The position numbers were made by a program, and so were the translations under genes. A stretch of 64,000 nt of DNA from NCBI GenBank assembly GCA_002286715.1, contig NSJX01000005.1:219213-283212 (forward strand). The letters are read 5' to 3'. Origin of the DNA: Dentipellis sp. KUC8613 (taxonomy: Eukaryota > Basidiomycota > Agaricomycetes > Russulales > Hericiaceae). The notes beneath the pieces are model-generated. The model did not search any database and had not been told where the DNA came from. It was given only the letters and a program-made list of their open reading frames with translations. Positions 10,559-21,523 of this stretch are shown here, in pieces (position 1 is the stretch's first letter; each line of letters begins with the position of its first letter).

Positions 10559-12740
10559 CTACCCACTTCCCGTGTCCTCCGTGTCTCCCGGTCGACCGCG
10601 TCCTCTACCATGTACACCTCCCGTCTTCGATCCAACCCTACTCCATACCACACGACCGCGACCGTCAGTCATGAAAGGAGGCTCTGCGTCCGGGTTTGGC
10701 GGCTGGGGGTTTTCTGTTTCCTGTGTCGTCGGAGGCACGACGGACGACGGTGCCGAGGGTAGGTCCGTGGATGCAGGATCCGAGGCATCTCCAATCGATA
10801 CACTGTCTGTAGGCATGTCGCTGGGTATTGTGACAGGTGGTGGCAACCCTGTTTCATCAGGGGGATGGTCTTCCCCTGCTGAGAAGGAACCCGCGTCGGG
10901 CAACAGACCCTCAGGCTCTTCTGGATGCACTACCGTTGGAGTTGAGACATTGTCATCCTGTCGGTCATCTGGTAATTGGGGCAGTGGAACAAACTGAGGG
11001 CTGGGCGGTTCTGGTGCTTCATAGGGCTCGGGATTGGGCTCCTGTGGTTCCACGGATCGCGCGTCCCCTTGGGCCCGGGCTACACCAGACACTGCACTCC
11101 ACAGCCGGGCAATGAGGACCTCGAGCTCTGCTGAGCGATTGAGCCGGCGTTCGGGGACGTTGCTGGAGTCGTCATCGTCGTCGTCGTCGTCAATGAAGCC
11201 ACTGTAATGAGACTCGCTTTCAGAGTCCGAAATAGATTCCAGAGCGGGTAAAGAGTTAGTCGAGAGCGCTGGAGAAGCCGGGCGCTGGGACGAATTGAGC
11301 CCAAGGTCGAACGGGCGTAGTGGTATGGGGGGCACATGTGGTACGTCTGTGTGTGGTGTGTTGTTGATAGTGGTAATCAAGCGCTCGTCTGCCCGCGATA
11401 TAAGTGTCGTTATTGTTGGTCGTAAAGAGTTCGTCAGGATAGCCTCAATGTCGGCCGAAAGATGCCTCATATCACGAATAATACCGCCGGCCTAAATCAG
11501 GCAGTCGAGTTGGTACGGGATCAGAAGAAAAACTAATGAGCTTTCACAACGGGCGCCAGGCACCTGAGATGATACAGTACATACCAGAGTCTGCATACCC
11601 TCTGCGCTACTAGATTGGCCACGGTGGTCACCAGTGGCAGGGTTGGCACTGCTACGACGATTCTGAACAGTCGCAGGTTGATTCTGCGGTTCCGACTGAG
11701 TCAAGAGGGTGCGGATATCCTCGATGTACAGGTTCATGTCCTGCATAGAAGTGCTGAGGAATCTATTGACCGTGTTCTCGATGAAGAGTCTCTCGGTGGA
11801 TTCGCGGGATCTCTGGGTCCGTCGTGCCAGTTGCTGAGGAACAGTGAGTAAAGGTCAAATAAGGAGAGTAAGGTTGTGTCTTACACGCATATAATGATCG
11901 ACTCCAGCGTGGAATATATATGGGGTACCGTCTTCATTCTCATGGAGGTATATGCAGTCACGGCCGAAAGGACAAAAGCGATCGTTAGGTTGAGACTCCT
12001 GGAAATACCTGTGTGGGTGATCAGCTCTCCGTCGACGCCGCTATGCAGAATACATACCTGCAAGGGATCCGACTAGTGCTCGCTTTGTGTCGTTCTATGG
12101 CTGCTGCCTTGCCGGGATGGCCATCTGGGTAGAAGTGGCTTGAAGGAGTGACAGACTTCGAGAACGTGCGGCAGTAGGGGCATTTCTTGTTAACGTGAGA
12201 GAATAGCATCTCCTCATTCTTCCCTTCTCGATCACGCCAGTTGCGAAGGCACTAGACGTCCGGGTAAATAATGCTCATGAATTCGGATGAACGAGGTACT
12301 TGCCTCCACACAGAATATGTGGCTGCAACCACCTGAGAGAATCTGAGAGCTATTATTCAGAGGCAAAGGTACGGGAACGTACTCAGCAGGCCAAACGTTG
12401 TTGGTTCTTCTAGGCATATCCCGCAGATGGTGGCATCGGCTGTCATTGGTGGTGGCGCATGCGCAGCACCAGGTGTATTGGCGTCGGGCACGACGTGCCG
12501 GAACCAGCAGTCTGCGCCTCTTTTGCAGTAACCTGGTATATACATGAAGGGGTGGTAGAGGTAGATGTACCTAGCAGACGTACCTTGCGCGAAGTACCGA
12601 CATGTCTTACTCTTGTCGTAAGGAGTTAGCGTCTCCTGTTCGCCGTGCAAGAACTTGCAGCGATCGCCCTGAAAGCATCCCCGGGGCGAGGTGTAATATT
12701 TGCAAATGCCTCTGGGTTTCGAGGTACTTGGTCGATACAT
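10559..12740 (-). CDS. Makorin-type CCCH/RING E3 ubiquitin ligase
   Basis: This is a predicted RNA-binding RING-type ubiquitin ligase. The zinc-finger order is that of makorins: CCCH (C-x8-C-x5-C-x3-H, from CKYYTSPRGC), CCCH (C-x7-C-x5-C-x3-H, CRYFAQGYCKRGADCWFRH), a C3HC4 RING (CGICLEEPTTFGLL; SGCSHIFCVE; CLRNWRDREG; KKCPYCRT), then a third CCCH (CRYFQES...FCPFGRDCIYLH). Introns interrupt finger 2 (12583-12533) and the RING (12382-12333 and 12303-12252); the last has a GC donor. The C-terminal part is unusual for the family. It is about 400 residues of low complexity with an eight-Asp tract, many Pro/Glu, and an Arg/Gly tail (GRGRGRPG). The stop is at 10559. It is head-to-head with ada1, with 156 bp between starts. 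Targets are unknown; the family call rests on finger order and spacing. Confidence 0.87.
11168..11191 (-). repeat. Trinucleotide tract encoding eight aspartates
   Basis: A GTC-type triplet run on the plus strand, broken by a single ATC, encodes DDDDDDDD in the makorin-type protein within an acidic segment. Such tracts can vary in length between strains. Confidence 0.75.
12252..12303 (-). other. GC-AG intron inside the RING finger
   Basis: The donor reads GAG|GCAAGT and the acceptor TCTAG|TGC, 52 nt apart. Removing it joins CVE directly to CLRNWRDREG in phase 0 and restores the RING cysteine spacing. No GT donor nearby does this. Apart from the T-to-C change the donor fits the consensus, as usual for GC-AG introns. 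Confidence 0.8.
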
Positions 12741-12896
12741 TGTGACGGTATCAAGCCATGTCTACGTTGAAGAGATGGTGTGGGGAGGCAAGCCGGACAG
12801 AGCCAACGAGTCAGCACGCGATTGCGTAAGGGGACCACGTGTTAGCCAATTCAGTCGCGCGTCTGTGGCTCCCCTTCAGTTTGTTCTGACTGCATC
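12741..12896. promoter_or_regulatory. Shared promoter of makorin-type gene and ada1
   Basis: 156 bp separate the two divergent start codons. No obvious TATA box is visible. Co-regulation is possible but inferred only from spacing. Confidence 0.4.
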
Positions 12897-14013
12897 ATGT
12901 CTCTCGAGTCGACCTCTACAATCAAGAGCAAGTTGGCTGCTGGGCTTGGGCCAAAGGCTCCTAGGTACTGGTCACTACTCAAGGCGTTTCTTTCTGCTGC
13001 GATATCGCGGACGGAGTTCGATGAGCAGATACGAGAATGCGTGGACACACCCCAGCTAGGTAAATTACCCCTCTTACCGCGTCTCTGATGGTCCTCAAAC
13101 TTCTTTGCCCCAGTGCAAATGCACAATGCGTTAATAATATCAATATTTGATCCCTCCGCCCACCTCGCCGTGCGATCTGCACCACAAGACGCGCCTAAAG
13201 GGCCTCCGCGAAAGCGTCGTCGCCTTCTACCATACCAAGGACCTGATCCAAACGAGCCAACTAGCCTTCGTTCTAATCGCTTGAAAGGATGGACGGTCGG
13301 CATTGGAAGACGCGAGCGGGAGCGCGTCCGTAACTTCCAACCGATGGCACTTTCTGCCGAACGGAAACCACGGCTCGACAAGGATGAGATTGCCTGCGAA
13401 CGCGGTGTTCAGTTACTGCCTGAAAGGGGTGGTACGTGCACATTTCGTGCGGTTGATCGCATATTGTGCTTAATGGCTGCCCGTAGATCCGCCTGGAAGT
13501 CGGCCAGCATTGCACCTCGCCTCCTCCGCTCGAGGATTCACACTGCAGCATATTACAGACAGAATCAATCTCATATCCGCTCAAAACAATCTCAACGCAC
13601 CATCAAAAAATATCGCATCGCTACTCACACTTGCATTCGAGGTGATTTTCCTAGACCATTTCACTACTTCGCTCGTGACTGAAATCCTACAGGCGAAAAT
13701 CAAGCAGATCATCACACAGGCCATTGCCGTCAACAGTGCCTCGCATGCGATCACATCTATCCACCCCTCTGCCCCCCACTCGTCTGGAAATGTCCTTTCT
13801 TTGTCTGCGTTCGACACACTGTTCACAATCGCACCTGCTGTCTTGCCGAACAAGTCGGCGGCCGCAATGCGATTAGCTCTTGGCGACAACGAACCTCACG
13901 ACGATGAGGTTTTGACTGACGAACGTCGAGAGCCACAAGATCCAGCATGGCAAATCCTTGCACTTCTTCGTGAACGGAGTACAGTCGATCAGGCGTTGCA
14001 TACATGGGGGTAA
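12897..14013 (+). CDS. hfi1: SAGA coactivator subunit Ada1/Hfi1 (TADA1)
   Basis: This is a structural subunit of the SAGA histone acetyltransferase complex, whose histone-fold partner is Taf12 (family knowledge). Exons 12897-13059, 13114-13431 and 13487-14013 give 335 residues with both junctions in frame. The N-terminus has the SAGA-Tad1 signature (KAPRYWSLLKAFLSAAISRT, EFDEQIRECV, then VQMHNALIISIFD), followed by a basic stretch (PPRKRRRL). The C-terminal part is helical (ITDRINLISAQNNLNAPSKN, ASLLTLAFEVIFLDHFTTSL, EILQAKIKQIITQAIAVN), fitting a histone-fold-like region. Human and yeast proteins are of similar length. It is head-to-head with the makorin-type gene. Two other SAGA subunits, Taf10 and Sgf73, also lie in this window. 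Confidence 0.87.
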
Positions 14014-14388
14014 GAGGCCCACAGTTGCTTCCTTGTTGTACCCTTATTGCCCGTGATGACCCTCGATATCTGTATCATTATACTGTATTCGCTATCTTCT
14101 ACTATACCCTATACCACCTTGCTCTGCCAGCCAGATACTTGTCTACGTCCACATCTCGCGCATCACAATATCCCTCGGCTACGCGGGCCGGCGGAAGTGG
14201 TATGACGACATGACCTGAGTCTCGAGGTCGCTGCTGTTCCTGACCATGACCGTCGCCGGAACACCGTCTCTAGTGTTGTATCCACATGCGCAGGATGGAA
14301 GGGTTAAATAGCTGCAGTGATTCTTCGCTGCTTTATCTTCTCTCCCACGTACATCGCCTCGAATCCACCGACTTCTCAAGCTGCAAGC
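14014..14388. other. Intergenic between ada1 and dehydrogenase
   Basis: About 375 bp, holding the 3' end of ada1 and the promoter of the dehydrogenase gene. AT-rich TATACCCTATA stretches occur near 14100. No gene is visible. Confidence 0.4.
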
Positions 14389-15937
14389 ATGGCATCTGAA
14401 CAACCTCTCGTCTTTCGCTGGGGTATTATCTCCAGTGGATGGATCGCAAGTAAATTCGTTCAGGTAAATCGGCTCTCAATATCTTCACTTCCATTGATAG
14501 GAGGACCTGATATCATGCGACTGCAGGATCTTCTAGTGGATCCCAAATCGTACGTTCACTAGGCATCTGCTGGAATTCACAATTGACATGAGCAATCTAT
14601 AGACGAGGCGTCCAGGACATTGTACACAAAGTCGCAGCGATAGGATCTCGTAATGTTGATAGTGCTCAGAAATTCATCGCTGAGCATGCGGGGGGAGATG
14701 CAAACATCAAGGCATATGGGACCTACGAAGACGTCTATAATGACCCTGTACGCCTTCAGCAGATGCTTCTAGCACTATAAAGCTGACAGTAATCCAACCT
14801 TAGGACGTTGATGCGATCTACATCGGTATGCCGTCCATCTTCTCTGCCAGCCATCGTTCTAATTGACCTTGTTTTAGGTACCCCTCATACCTTCCACTAC
14901 ATCAACGCGCGCGATGCCATTAAAGCGAAGAAGCACGTCCTCGTCGAGAAGCCGATCACAAGCAACGCCCCGGAGCTCCGTAGCCTCATCGAGCTCGCCA
15001 AAGAGAACAATGTGTTCCTCATGGAGGCGATGTGGACGCGATTCCAGCCTGTCGCGTTGGCCGTGAAGCGCATCATCGACGAGGGCAAGCTTGGCGATCC
15101 CATCATCGTGCACGCAGACCTTTCAGGTGATTTTGATATTGAGAGTGAGTTGCTACAGAACCGGCACCTTGAGATAATCATATATAATTGATGACTTCGT
15201 ACAGACATCCCGAAGACTCACCGTATTTTGGACCCGCAGCTGGGCGGAGGCGCTCTCCTCGATCTGTAAGTCATGCCCGCTCATGACCTTTTCGTAACGT
15301 GCTAATATCCAAAATCAGCGGGCCCTACCCCCTCGTATGGGTAAGCTACCGCGACATCGTTCACTTGCCTCTAGACCTTGCTGACCTCCTGCCAGGCCAT
15401 CATCGCTCTCTACGAACACCCCGCAAACAACCACACCCTCCCATCCGTCTCCGCTGCAATGGTGAAGACGCCTCTGACAAACGTCGATCGCACGTCGGCA
15501 TTCACGCTCACCTTCCCGACGCTCGCCGCGCAAGCAGTACTCTCCTGCTCCATCAACCTCCCCTGCCCGGACCCCGCCGCAACGCTGCGCTTCCGGAACG
15601 GCAACATCCTCATCCCCGCGCCCCCATACTGCCCCCGCGGCTACACGGTACAGTACTTCGACAAGCCCGGGAGCGGCAAGATCGAGCGGGAGGAGACTGT
15701 GCACTTGGACCATCCAGGCGGTGGGTGGTATTTCCAGGCAGACGAGGTTGCGCGGTGTGTCAGGGCGGGCAAGTTGCAGAGCGATTTGTGGGGGCACGAC
15801 AAGAGCCTGCTTGCCATGCAAGTCTTCGACGAGGTCAGTACGTTTCCTTATCTTCTCTTCCGCGATCTGACGATGTTCTGTAGGTAAGACGCCAAGGTGG
15901 TTACGAACTCCCGAGAGGAGTCGAGCAAGTGGTGTAA
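14389..15937 (+). CDS. Gfo/Idh/MocA dehydrogenase (dihydrodiol/D-xylose dehydrogenase type)
   Basis: This is a predicted cytosolic NADP-dependent oxidoreductase. The closest functional names are trans-1,2-dihydrobenzene-1,2-diol dehydrogenase and D-xylose 1-dehydrogenase; sequence alone does not decide the substrate. About seven short introns are needed, all joining in frame. The N-terminal Rossmann domain starts FRWGIISSGWIASKFVQ and includes YEDVYNDPDVDAIYIGTPHT. The family motif HVLVEKPITSN carries the conserved EKP lysine. The C-terminal domain includes FLMEAMWTRFQP, ILDPQLGGGALLDLGPYPL and EREETVHLDHPGGGWYFQAD. The stop is at 15937, after RRQGGYELPRGVEQVV. Residue 1 at 14389 fits the family start. 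It stands alone, with no sugar-catabolism partner next to it. Confidence 0.88.
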
Positions 15938-16193
15938 ATATAAGGTTCCATTGTTCTCATACTTGACTATGTGAAAGGTAGTGAATCAGAGGTTATGCTT
16001 GCCTAGTGGTTAGGTAGTTATGAGTTCGGAAATTCGCGAAGCATATTCCGAACAGTGGTATGGATCAAGATCGCAAAATGCACATCCTGCGACTGAAAGC
16101 ATGTATTAATTGCCGAGTATGAAACACTAGAGGTACAATTGCAAAACATAGAGTCCAATATACGAAAACAAACCAGCACCACGTCCTCCTTCC

Positions 16194-16950
16194 TCATAAA
16201 TAGAACTCCGGCTTGCGGGAGTTGATCCCGTAGTCAGAGAGGGCCATGCTCAGATCTTCCATGGTCAATGTCGTGCGAGTCTTGTCCTAGAGATACAGGT
16301 CATGTGAGTTGGAAACCGACAAGGCATGAGGTAAACACGTACCCTAGACATTCCAGGGAGTTGATTGGCACGGGAGCGGCCACCAGTCGCATTCGTGCGG
16401 ATACGGGCATGCTGGTATGCATCCGACGCGATATCTGAGACAAACTTCTGAGCAGCGAGAGCTAGAAGGCGTTTCCTGCGAAGATGGACAAGCGATAGGT
16501 AGAACATTCGCATTAGTGTGTTGATAGCGCATCCACTGTATGGACACATACAGGCGTGGATCCTGGCAGTCAAAACCGACACGCTGGAGGTAGTAATCCG
16601 TCACTTCATCTGGAATCTAGGGAAAGTCGGGTTAGTTGAACAACGAACACAACCCAGCCTTACTTCCAGAACACGTCCTCCCAGACAGCTCGAGAACATA
16701 CCAGAGGTTCATAATCATCTAACATCAATAGAAACTCAGCCAATGTCCTGTCCTTGCGGGCTTCTTCAGCAGCTTGACGCGTCTGAGGCGCCTTGCTCGA
16801 CTCAGCCGGAGGTTGCGTCGAAGCCTGGGGCTGCTGACCAGCAGCAATCGGATATGCGAACTGTGGTGTCTGTGACTGTTGCGGCTGAGACGCCTGTGTT
16901 TGCTGCGACGCAGAGGCGGCAGCGCTGGGGTCGTGGTATGGGGTCGACAT
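16194..16950 (-). CDS. taf10: TFIID/SAGA subunit TAF10
   Basis: This histone-fold protein is shared by TFIID and SAGA and acts in RNA polymerase II initiation (family knowledge). ATG 16950 gives a Gln/Ser-rich N-terminus ([18 protein letters not shown]), then the conserved TAF10 core over several exons: [54 protein letters not shown], and the end [19 protein letters not shown] followed by SRKPEFYL. The stop is at 16194. Total is about 180 residues, normal for fungi. Between the last two blocks sits a short insert rich in Gly/Ser/Arg ([19 protein letters not shown]). A frame-open extension upstream of 16950 is probably untranslated. The family call is very secure; exact intron borders were checked only in part. 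Confidence 0.93.
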
Positions 16951-18051
16951 GCCTGCCTGACGAACGCAGTGGCGGCGCACGCGCGCAATCTCTCGAGTGC
17001 GGACTTTGCCGCGTCGGGCTTTCAAAAGCTCAGACGCGCTATAAAGCAGGCCAGAAATCTTCTCCATTTTCCTCGTCGACGTGTCCTCCTCCTTCTCTCT
17101 TCTGACTTGGTGAGTTCCGTTCTGTTTGGCTTCTTCATGATGTTTGAGGCATTTGGCTTTAGTGGGAGCGCACCCCACACTGCAGAAAACTATCTCAGCT
17201 ACCTTCGGGCAGGCCACTTTGGTGGTCGAGTCCGCTTTACTGACCCTTTCATTCACTCATTCTTCTGTATGAGCAAAACGACTTACTTGCCTTTTCTCTC
17301 TAGATGCTTTCTGTCTAGCTGCTTTCGCACTCCATGAACATGATATGCCTTCGCCAGTACGGTCCTGCTCGGTCCTTACATGCTTGTCCTTTCGATACTG
17401 TCTGGTCTGTCTGTACATGGCGATGCGTCGCACCAATGCTATCTGTTCCGTTTTGTCGTCAATGTGCCTTGGAAGCCATGCGTGGTTTTGAGAAATTTTG
17501 TTGACTCGAAATCAACGAGTATCGTCTTACGACAGAGCATAAGTAGACGCATGCCCTCGTCTGAATCAATTGAATGCTCGCTTTACGCTTACTGGATCGA
17601 GCTTGCTGGGTCCCTCAGAGAATAATTTACTCCATGGTTATCACGTAGGGTCGATGGACAGCTTGCCCGATGGCCATCAAGCGCCCAGGTACGTCGGTAG
17701 TCTAAGTCATCAGCACAAGGTTTGTTATGTAGTCAAGCTTTAGCTTTGCTGCTTCAAAGCTTCGAATGGCTCATCTCTCCGTCGTAACACACTCCCCACG
17801 GCCACCGTGGGCATGACTCTGCTGACGTTCGATGAGGTCAAGACCCTGAAGCACGAGGTCCACCTTTCTCCCATTGTAAACCGCCCGCGCCAATCTCGCA
17901 GCACAGCACGGCTTTGCTTGTGTAGCGTTGCCGAGCCGTCTTCATAAGCGTTACGGCTTTGTAGTTGGAAGACCTCCTGAACTCTGCCACTCCCAAGTCT
18001 CAAGTCTCTCGCACAGCCAAAGTAGAGAACTCTTGTGTCCGCCCTAGAACG
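16951..18051. other. Intergenic between taf10 and the Zn2Cys6 gene
   Basis: About 1.1 kb without a supported gene, between two divergent genes. It contains a TTTATAG-like box (minus sense) about 90 bp upstream of the taf10 start. Several 60-85 codon frames occur without motifs. It is long enough to hold regulatory DNA for the transcription factor gene. Confidence 0.4.
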
Positions 18052-21000
18052 ATGAACGCTGAGTCTAACTTGACCTCAGCTGGCACGGCTGGTGGTGACT
18101 CTGCGTCAAGCGCTGTCCACCGGGATAGGAAATCTGGCCTCTCGTGTGCGGAATGTCGGAGGTGCGCCCCTTAAGGCCCTGTCAGTCTATTCAAGGGACC
18201 ATGACTGATGATAACGCGATGCCACTCAATGCAATTGGGTCTGTGTGTATAGATCTAAATTGAAATGCGATCGGTGAGCGGTGGTACTACCAGGCATGTC
18301 GGCAACGTTCACTGAACCCTTGCAGGGTTTTCCCTTGCCAATCATGCATCCGCCGCGGCTGTTCTGCAATCTGCCCAGATGGTTCGATGCCCGCATTTCG
18401 TTTGTGGTCGTTCATCGTCTAAACCGCGTCGCACTGCAGGCACCTTAGCTGCCACGAAGGGCAACAAGTGCGTGTCAATCATTCTCTTCGGTCCTCATGT
18501 ATTCATGTAGTACTTTGCAGAGTTCTGATGGCCCATGCCCAGAAACTATCGCAGCAAGTCAAATCGATGTCTGCTCGCATCAAAGAATTAGAACAAGCCC
18601 TCGCCGAGACCCAAGCTGGTACCGTACACCCGCTTCTCCGTGAGCTCCACGGACAGGGTGCAGCAGGCGGCGCCGACGCGTCAGGCGAGGTACCACCTGA
18701 GGATGTGGATGCACTCTCCGACGTTGTAGGCTCGCTTAGCATTGGCAGCGATGGAAGGTCGAAATATCACGGGGAAACTGCGGGCGCAGAAGTAAGCTCT
18801 CTGGTTATTGCCAGCGCTGTCCATGCTTTGCTCACGCCTCTTTCTAGTACCTTCGATCCCTACTACCTGTTCGTGTGCAGTTATCTAACATTTGATGTCT
18901 TGTCGCTGACTCCCTTTAGGAAACGGATCCGCCTGCGAAAAGGACACGGGACCCACGGTATCTGGGTATCCCAGCCGACTTCGTCGACCTTGCACACGCA
19001 TTCCCTTTCGGTATGCGTGATACGCAGCACTTGCATCTGCAATTTACGACCTTCATTCCTCCCCGGGAACGAGCGGAGTACTTGGCGAACCTTTATTTCG
19101 TCAACAACGCATGGTTGTGAGTACTCTTCCTGGGTGACATTTTTCCTGCCTCGCCTCACACCCTGCCACAAGATTCGATGTCGTTCCTCGAAAGGAGCTT
19201 CAGGAGGACTTGTTTGACCAAATTTATTCCTCGGACGGGACTGTATCCTTACTATCTGTCCCTGCACACCGCCTATCCGCGTTTTTCTCCATCTTAGCGA
19301 CTGGTGTCTTTCATGACACACATCCATCGGCGGCCCTGTTATCGGATCAGTACCACGCTCTTGCCTGTGCTTCGTTCTCTACTCAGCCAATAGCCCGCGA
19401 GGCTTCAATTGCAACGGTGCAGGCCTTGTTCCTCATCATATTGTTTCTGTGGATGTCCGACAGGTCCACCAATGAGCTAAGGTGGTTGATGAGCGGTTTG
19501 ATAGGTAAATTGATCCAGACAGTAGGTATATTTCCATAGTCTTGCCGGATGTTAGTTGACTCACGTGTACTATTTAGCTAGGACTTCGTGAGCCTTTTCA
19601 TTCTCTTAATCTGTTTAGAGGCTGACAAATCACCTCGCCCGTAAGAACGTGACAGTGCCAACTGGGATCTCGAGCCTGAAGAAATTCAGAATAGACGACG
19701 CATGTTTTGGGAGTACTTTGGGTGGGAATGCTGGCTTGTGAGTACATCCACCCTGCGATTGAGGTGTTTCACCGACATGTCTTTGTTCAGAGTATTGTGA
19801 ACGGTCGACCTCCGACTTTGGCATTGGAACACTCGGATTGTCGTTTCCCTGAAGACGACGAACCCTTCATTCGTCCTTCCGGTGAAGTTGAGATGGGCTG
19901 TAAGCATCTCAATTTTACTCTGGCATATATTCTGGTAAGATGTCGAGCTCACCGCGTCCCCTTTCTCTAGGGTATGCGGTAAAACACCGTTTCATTGCGG
20001 AGTGCCTTGCAGGCACCGTCACTCGAGTCTTCAAGATCAAACGCGAAAGCTATTCATCTCTCCTTGACCTTCACAGTCGCATACGCAACTTCCACGTTGC
20101 AGTGGAACTGCAGTGCCCCATCGAAGGTGCTGATCCTCGAGCTGAATGGAGCACAGACCAAGCACGCACGATGCAACAATGCTGCCTTTTCTGTCTTCGG
20201 GAGGCATGTGAGTAATATGCAATTTATCGGAAGGTTCCCGTGGCTCATATCAGGGCGATAGGCATAATTTACATCCACAGGAGTTACCTCGCCCTTGCTC
20301 TCAAGGAATCTCCGAACGACCCGTTGTCACACAAATACGGAAAGTCGGTGTTGGCTTCATACAAGAGTGCAAGCAACCTCATGCGTGGTTTGAGAGGAGC
20401 TTATGCTGCCCACCCGCGCGCGGTCGGGCGCTTCTGGTTCTTCTGGACGGCCGGCTTCTCAGCCTGCGTAAGTGGAATCACATATGTGCTTCGTTTACAT
20501 TTTAACAGCTCGAATAGTTCGTTACGGGTGTGTTGATCACCGAAAGCCCGGGCTGCTCGATTGCACCAACTGCATTGCCCGAGTTGAACGACTTCATAAC
20601 ATTGTACGAAGAGGCTTCGGCGCCATGCCGACCTGTTGGTACTGTAGTAAGTCCTCTCCGGGTATCCCTGATCCAGAAATGCAGTCGAGTCAAACACTTT
20701 TGCTTCAGGCCGTTCTCCTCAAGCTCCAAAAACGAGCATATAATGCATATATGCAGTTCCATCGAATGCGCGACCCCACCACCACGCAAGAACAAACACA
20801 TCCTTCAGATATCCCGGATGATATCGAGGTGATGGGATTCAAGAAGCAATTCATAAAGGAGTCACCATCACATAGTCCTCACTCGAACAGCGACCGCTCC
20901 TCTCCGCCGGTAGCTCGCGTACATGACACGGAAATAAATGACGCAACCATGTCAGCCTTATGCCCTGACAAGGTCGATTTTGCAGCTATCTCTTCCTCCG

Positions 21001-21416
21001 TGCAGTACGGGGTCCAGAGCCAAGTCCCCATGCCGCAGCAAGAAAGCGCTCCAAGGCTGGACGTCTTCCCTCAATCGAATTTCCGGTCGACCTTAGGCGT
21101 ACAGGCGGGTTCCTCGAGGCCCATTGTCCCTCAACCTGCAGCCGCAACCTCCTTTGACTCACCATCGCCGTTTACGTTCGACAATCCCGCCGCTCTGGCG
21201 GCACAGTTCCAGCCCACACCCGTACCGTCCTGGCTACCGAGCCCACAAGCACAAACACAAGATCGGCGAATCGACGGATTGGTTCCAGAACAAATGGAAT
21301 CACAGCTAGATTTCCTGAACACGCTAATGACTGGCACGTCCAACGCTCCTCCGGGATCCGAAGACCAAGATAATATGTGGTGGAACCTAGTCCAAGACCT
21401 TGGGCTGACCCGCTGA
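18052..21416 (+). CDS. Zn2Cys6 transcription factor with fungal MHR domain
   Basis: This is a nuclear DNA-binding regulator, with unknown targets. From ATG 18052 the spliced N-terminus gives a Zn2Cys6 cluster (CAECRRSKLKCDRVFPC, then QSCIRRGCSAIC). Introns fall inside the cluster after CRR and after KCDR. A coiled coil follows (AQKLSQQVKSMSARIKELEQ). The central part carries the fungal-specific transcription factor domain, recognisable from ERAEYLANLYFVNNAWL, PVAREAS-type helices, RMFWEYFGWECWLSIVNGRP and DCRFPEDDEPFI. The C-terminal 300 residues are Pro/Ser/Gln-rich (probable activation region) and end NMWWNLVQDLGLTR at 21416. More than ten introns are needed; several middle junctions were inferred from protein continuity. 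No adjacent metabolic cluster suggests a target. Family call secure, exon borders moderate. Confidence 0.87.
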
Positions 21417-21523
21417 GCTGTAGAGTATTTTGGCCGACTTTCTGTACTGTAAACCAACGCCCTAGTGTTAATACCCCCTTCTCGTCGCTGTTATACGCTA
21501 TGCTGTCTACTGTACATCGTGTA

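Noticed and set aside
12897..16950. An operon-like SAGA unit of ada1 and taf10
   Set aside because: The genes are on opposite strands with an unrelated dehydrogenase between them, so they are separate transcription units.
18378..18389. tRNA B-box-like GGTTCGATGCC
   Set aside because: It is at the 5' end of an intron in the Zn2Cys6 gene. No A box or acceptor stem lies at the right distance.
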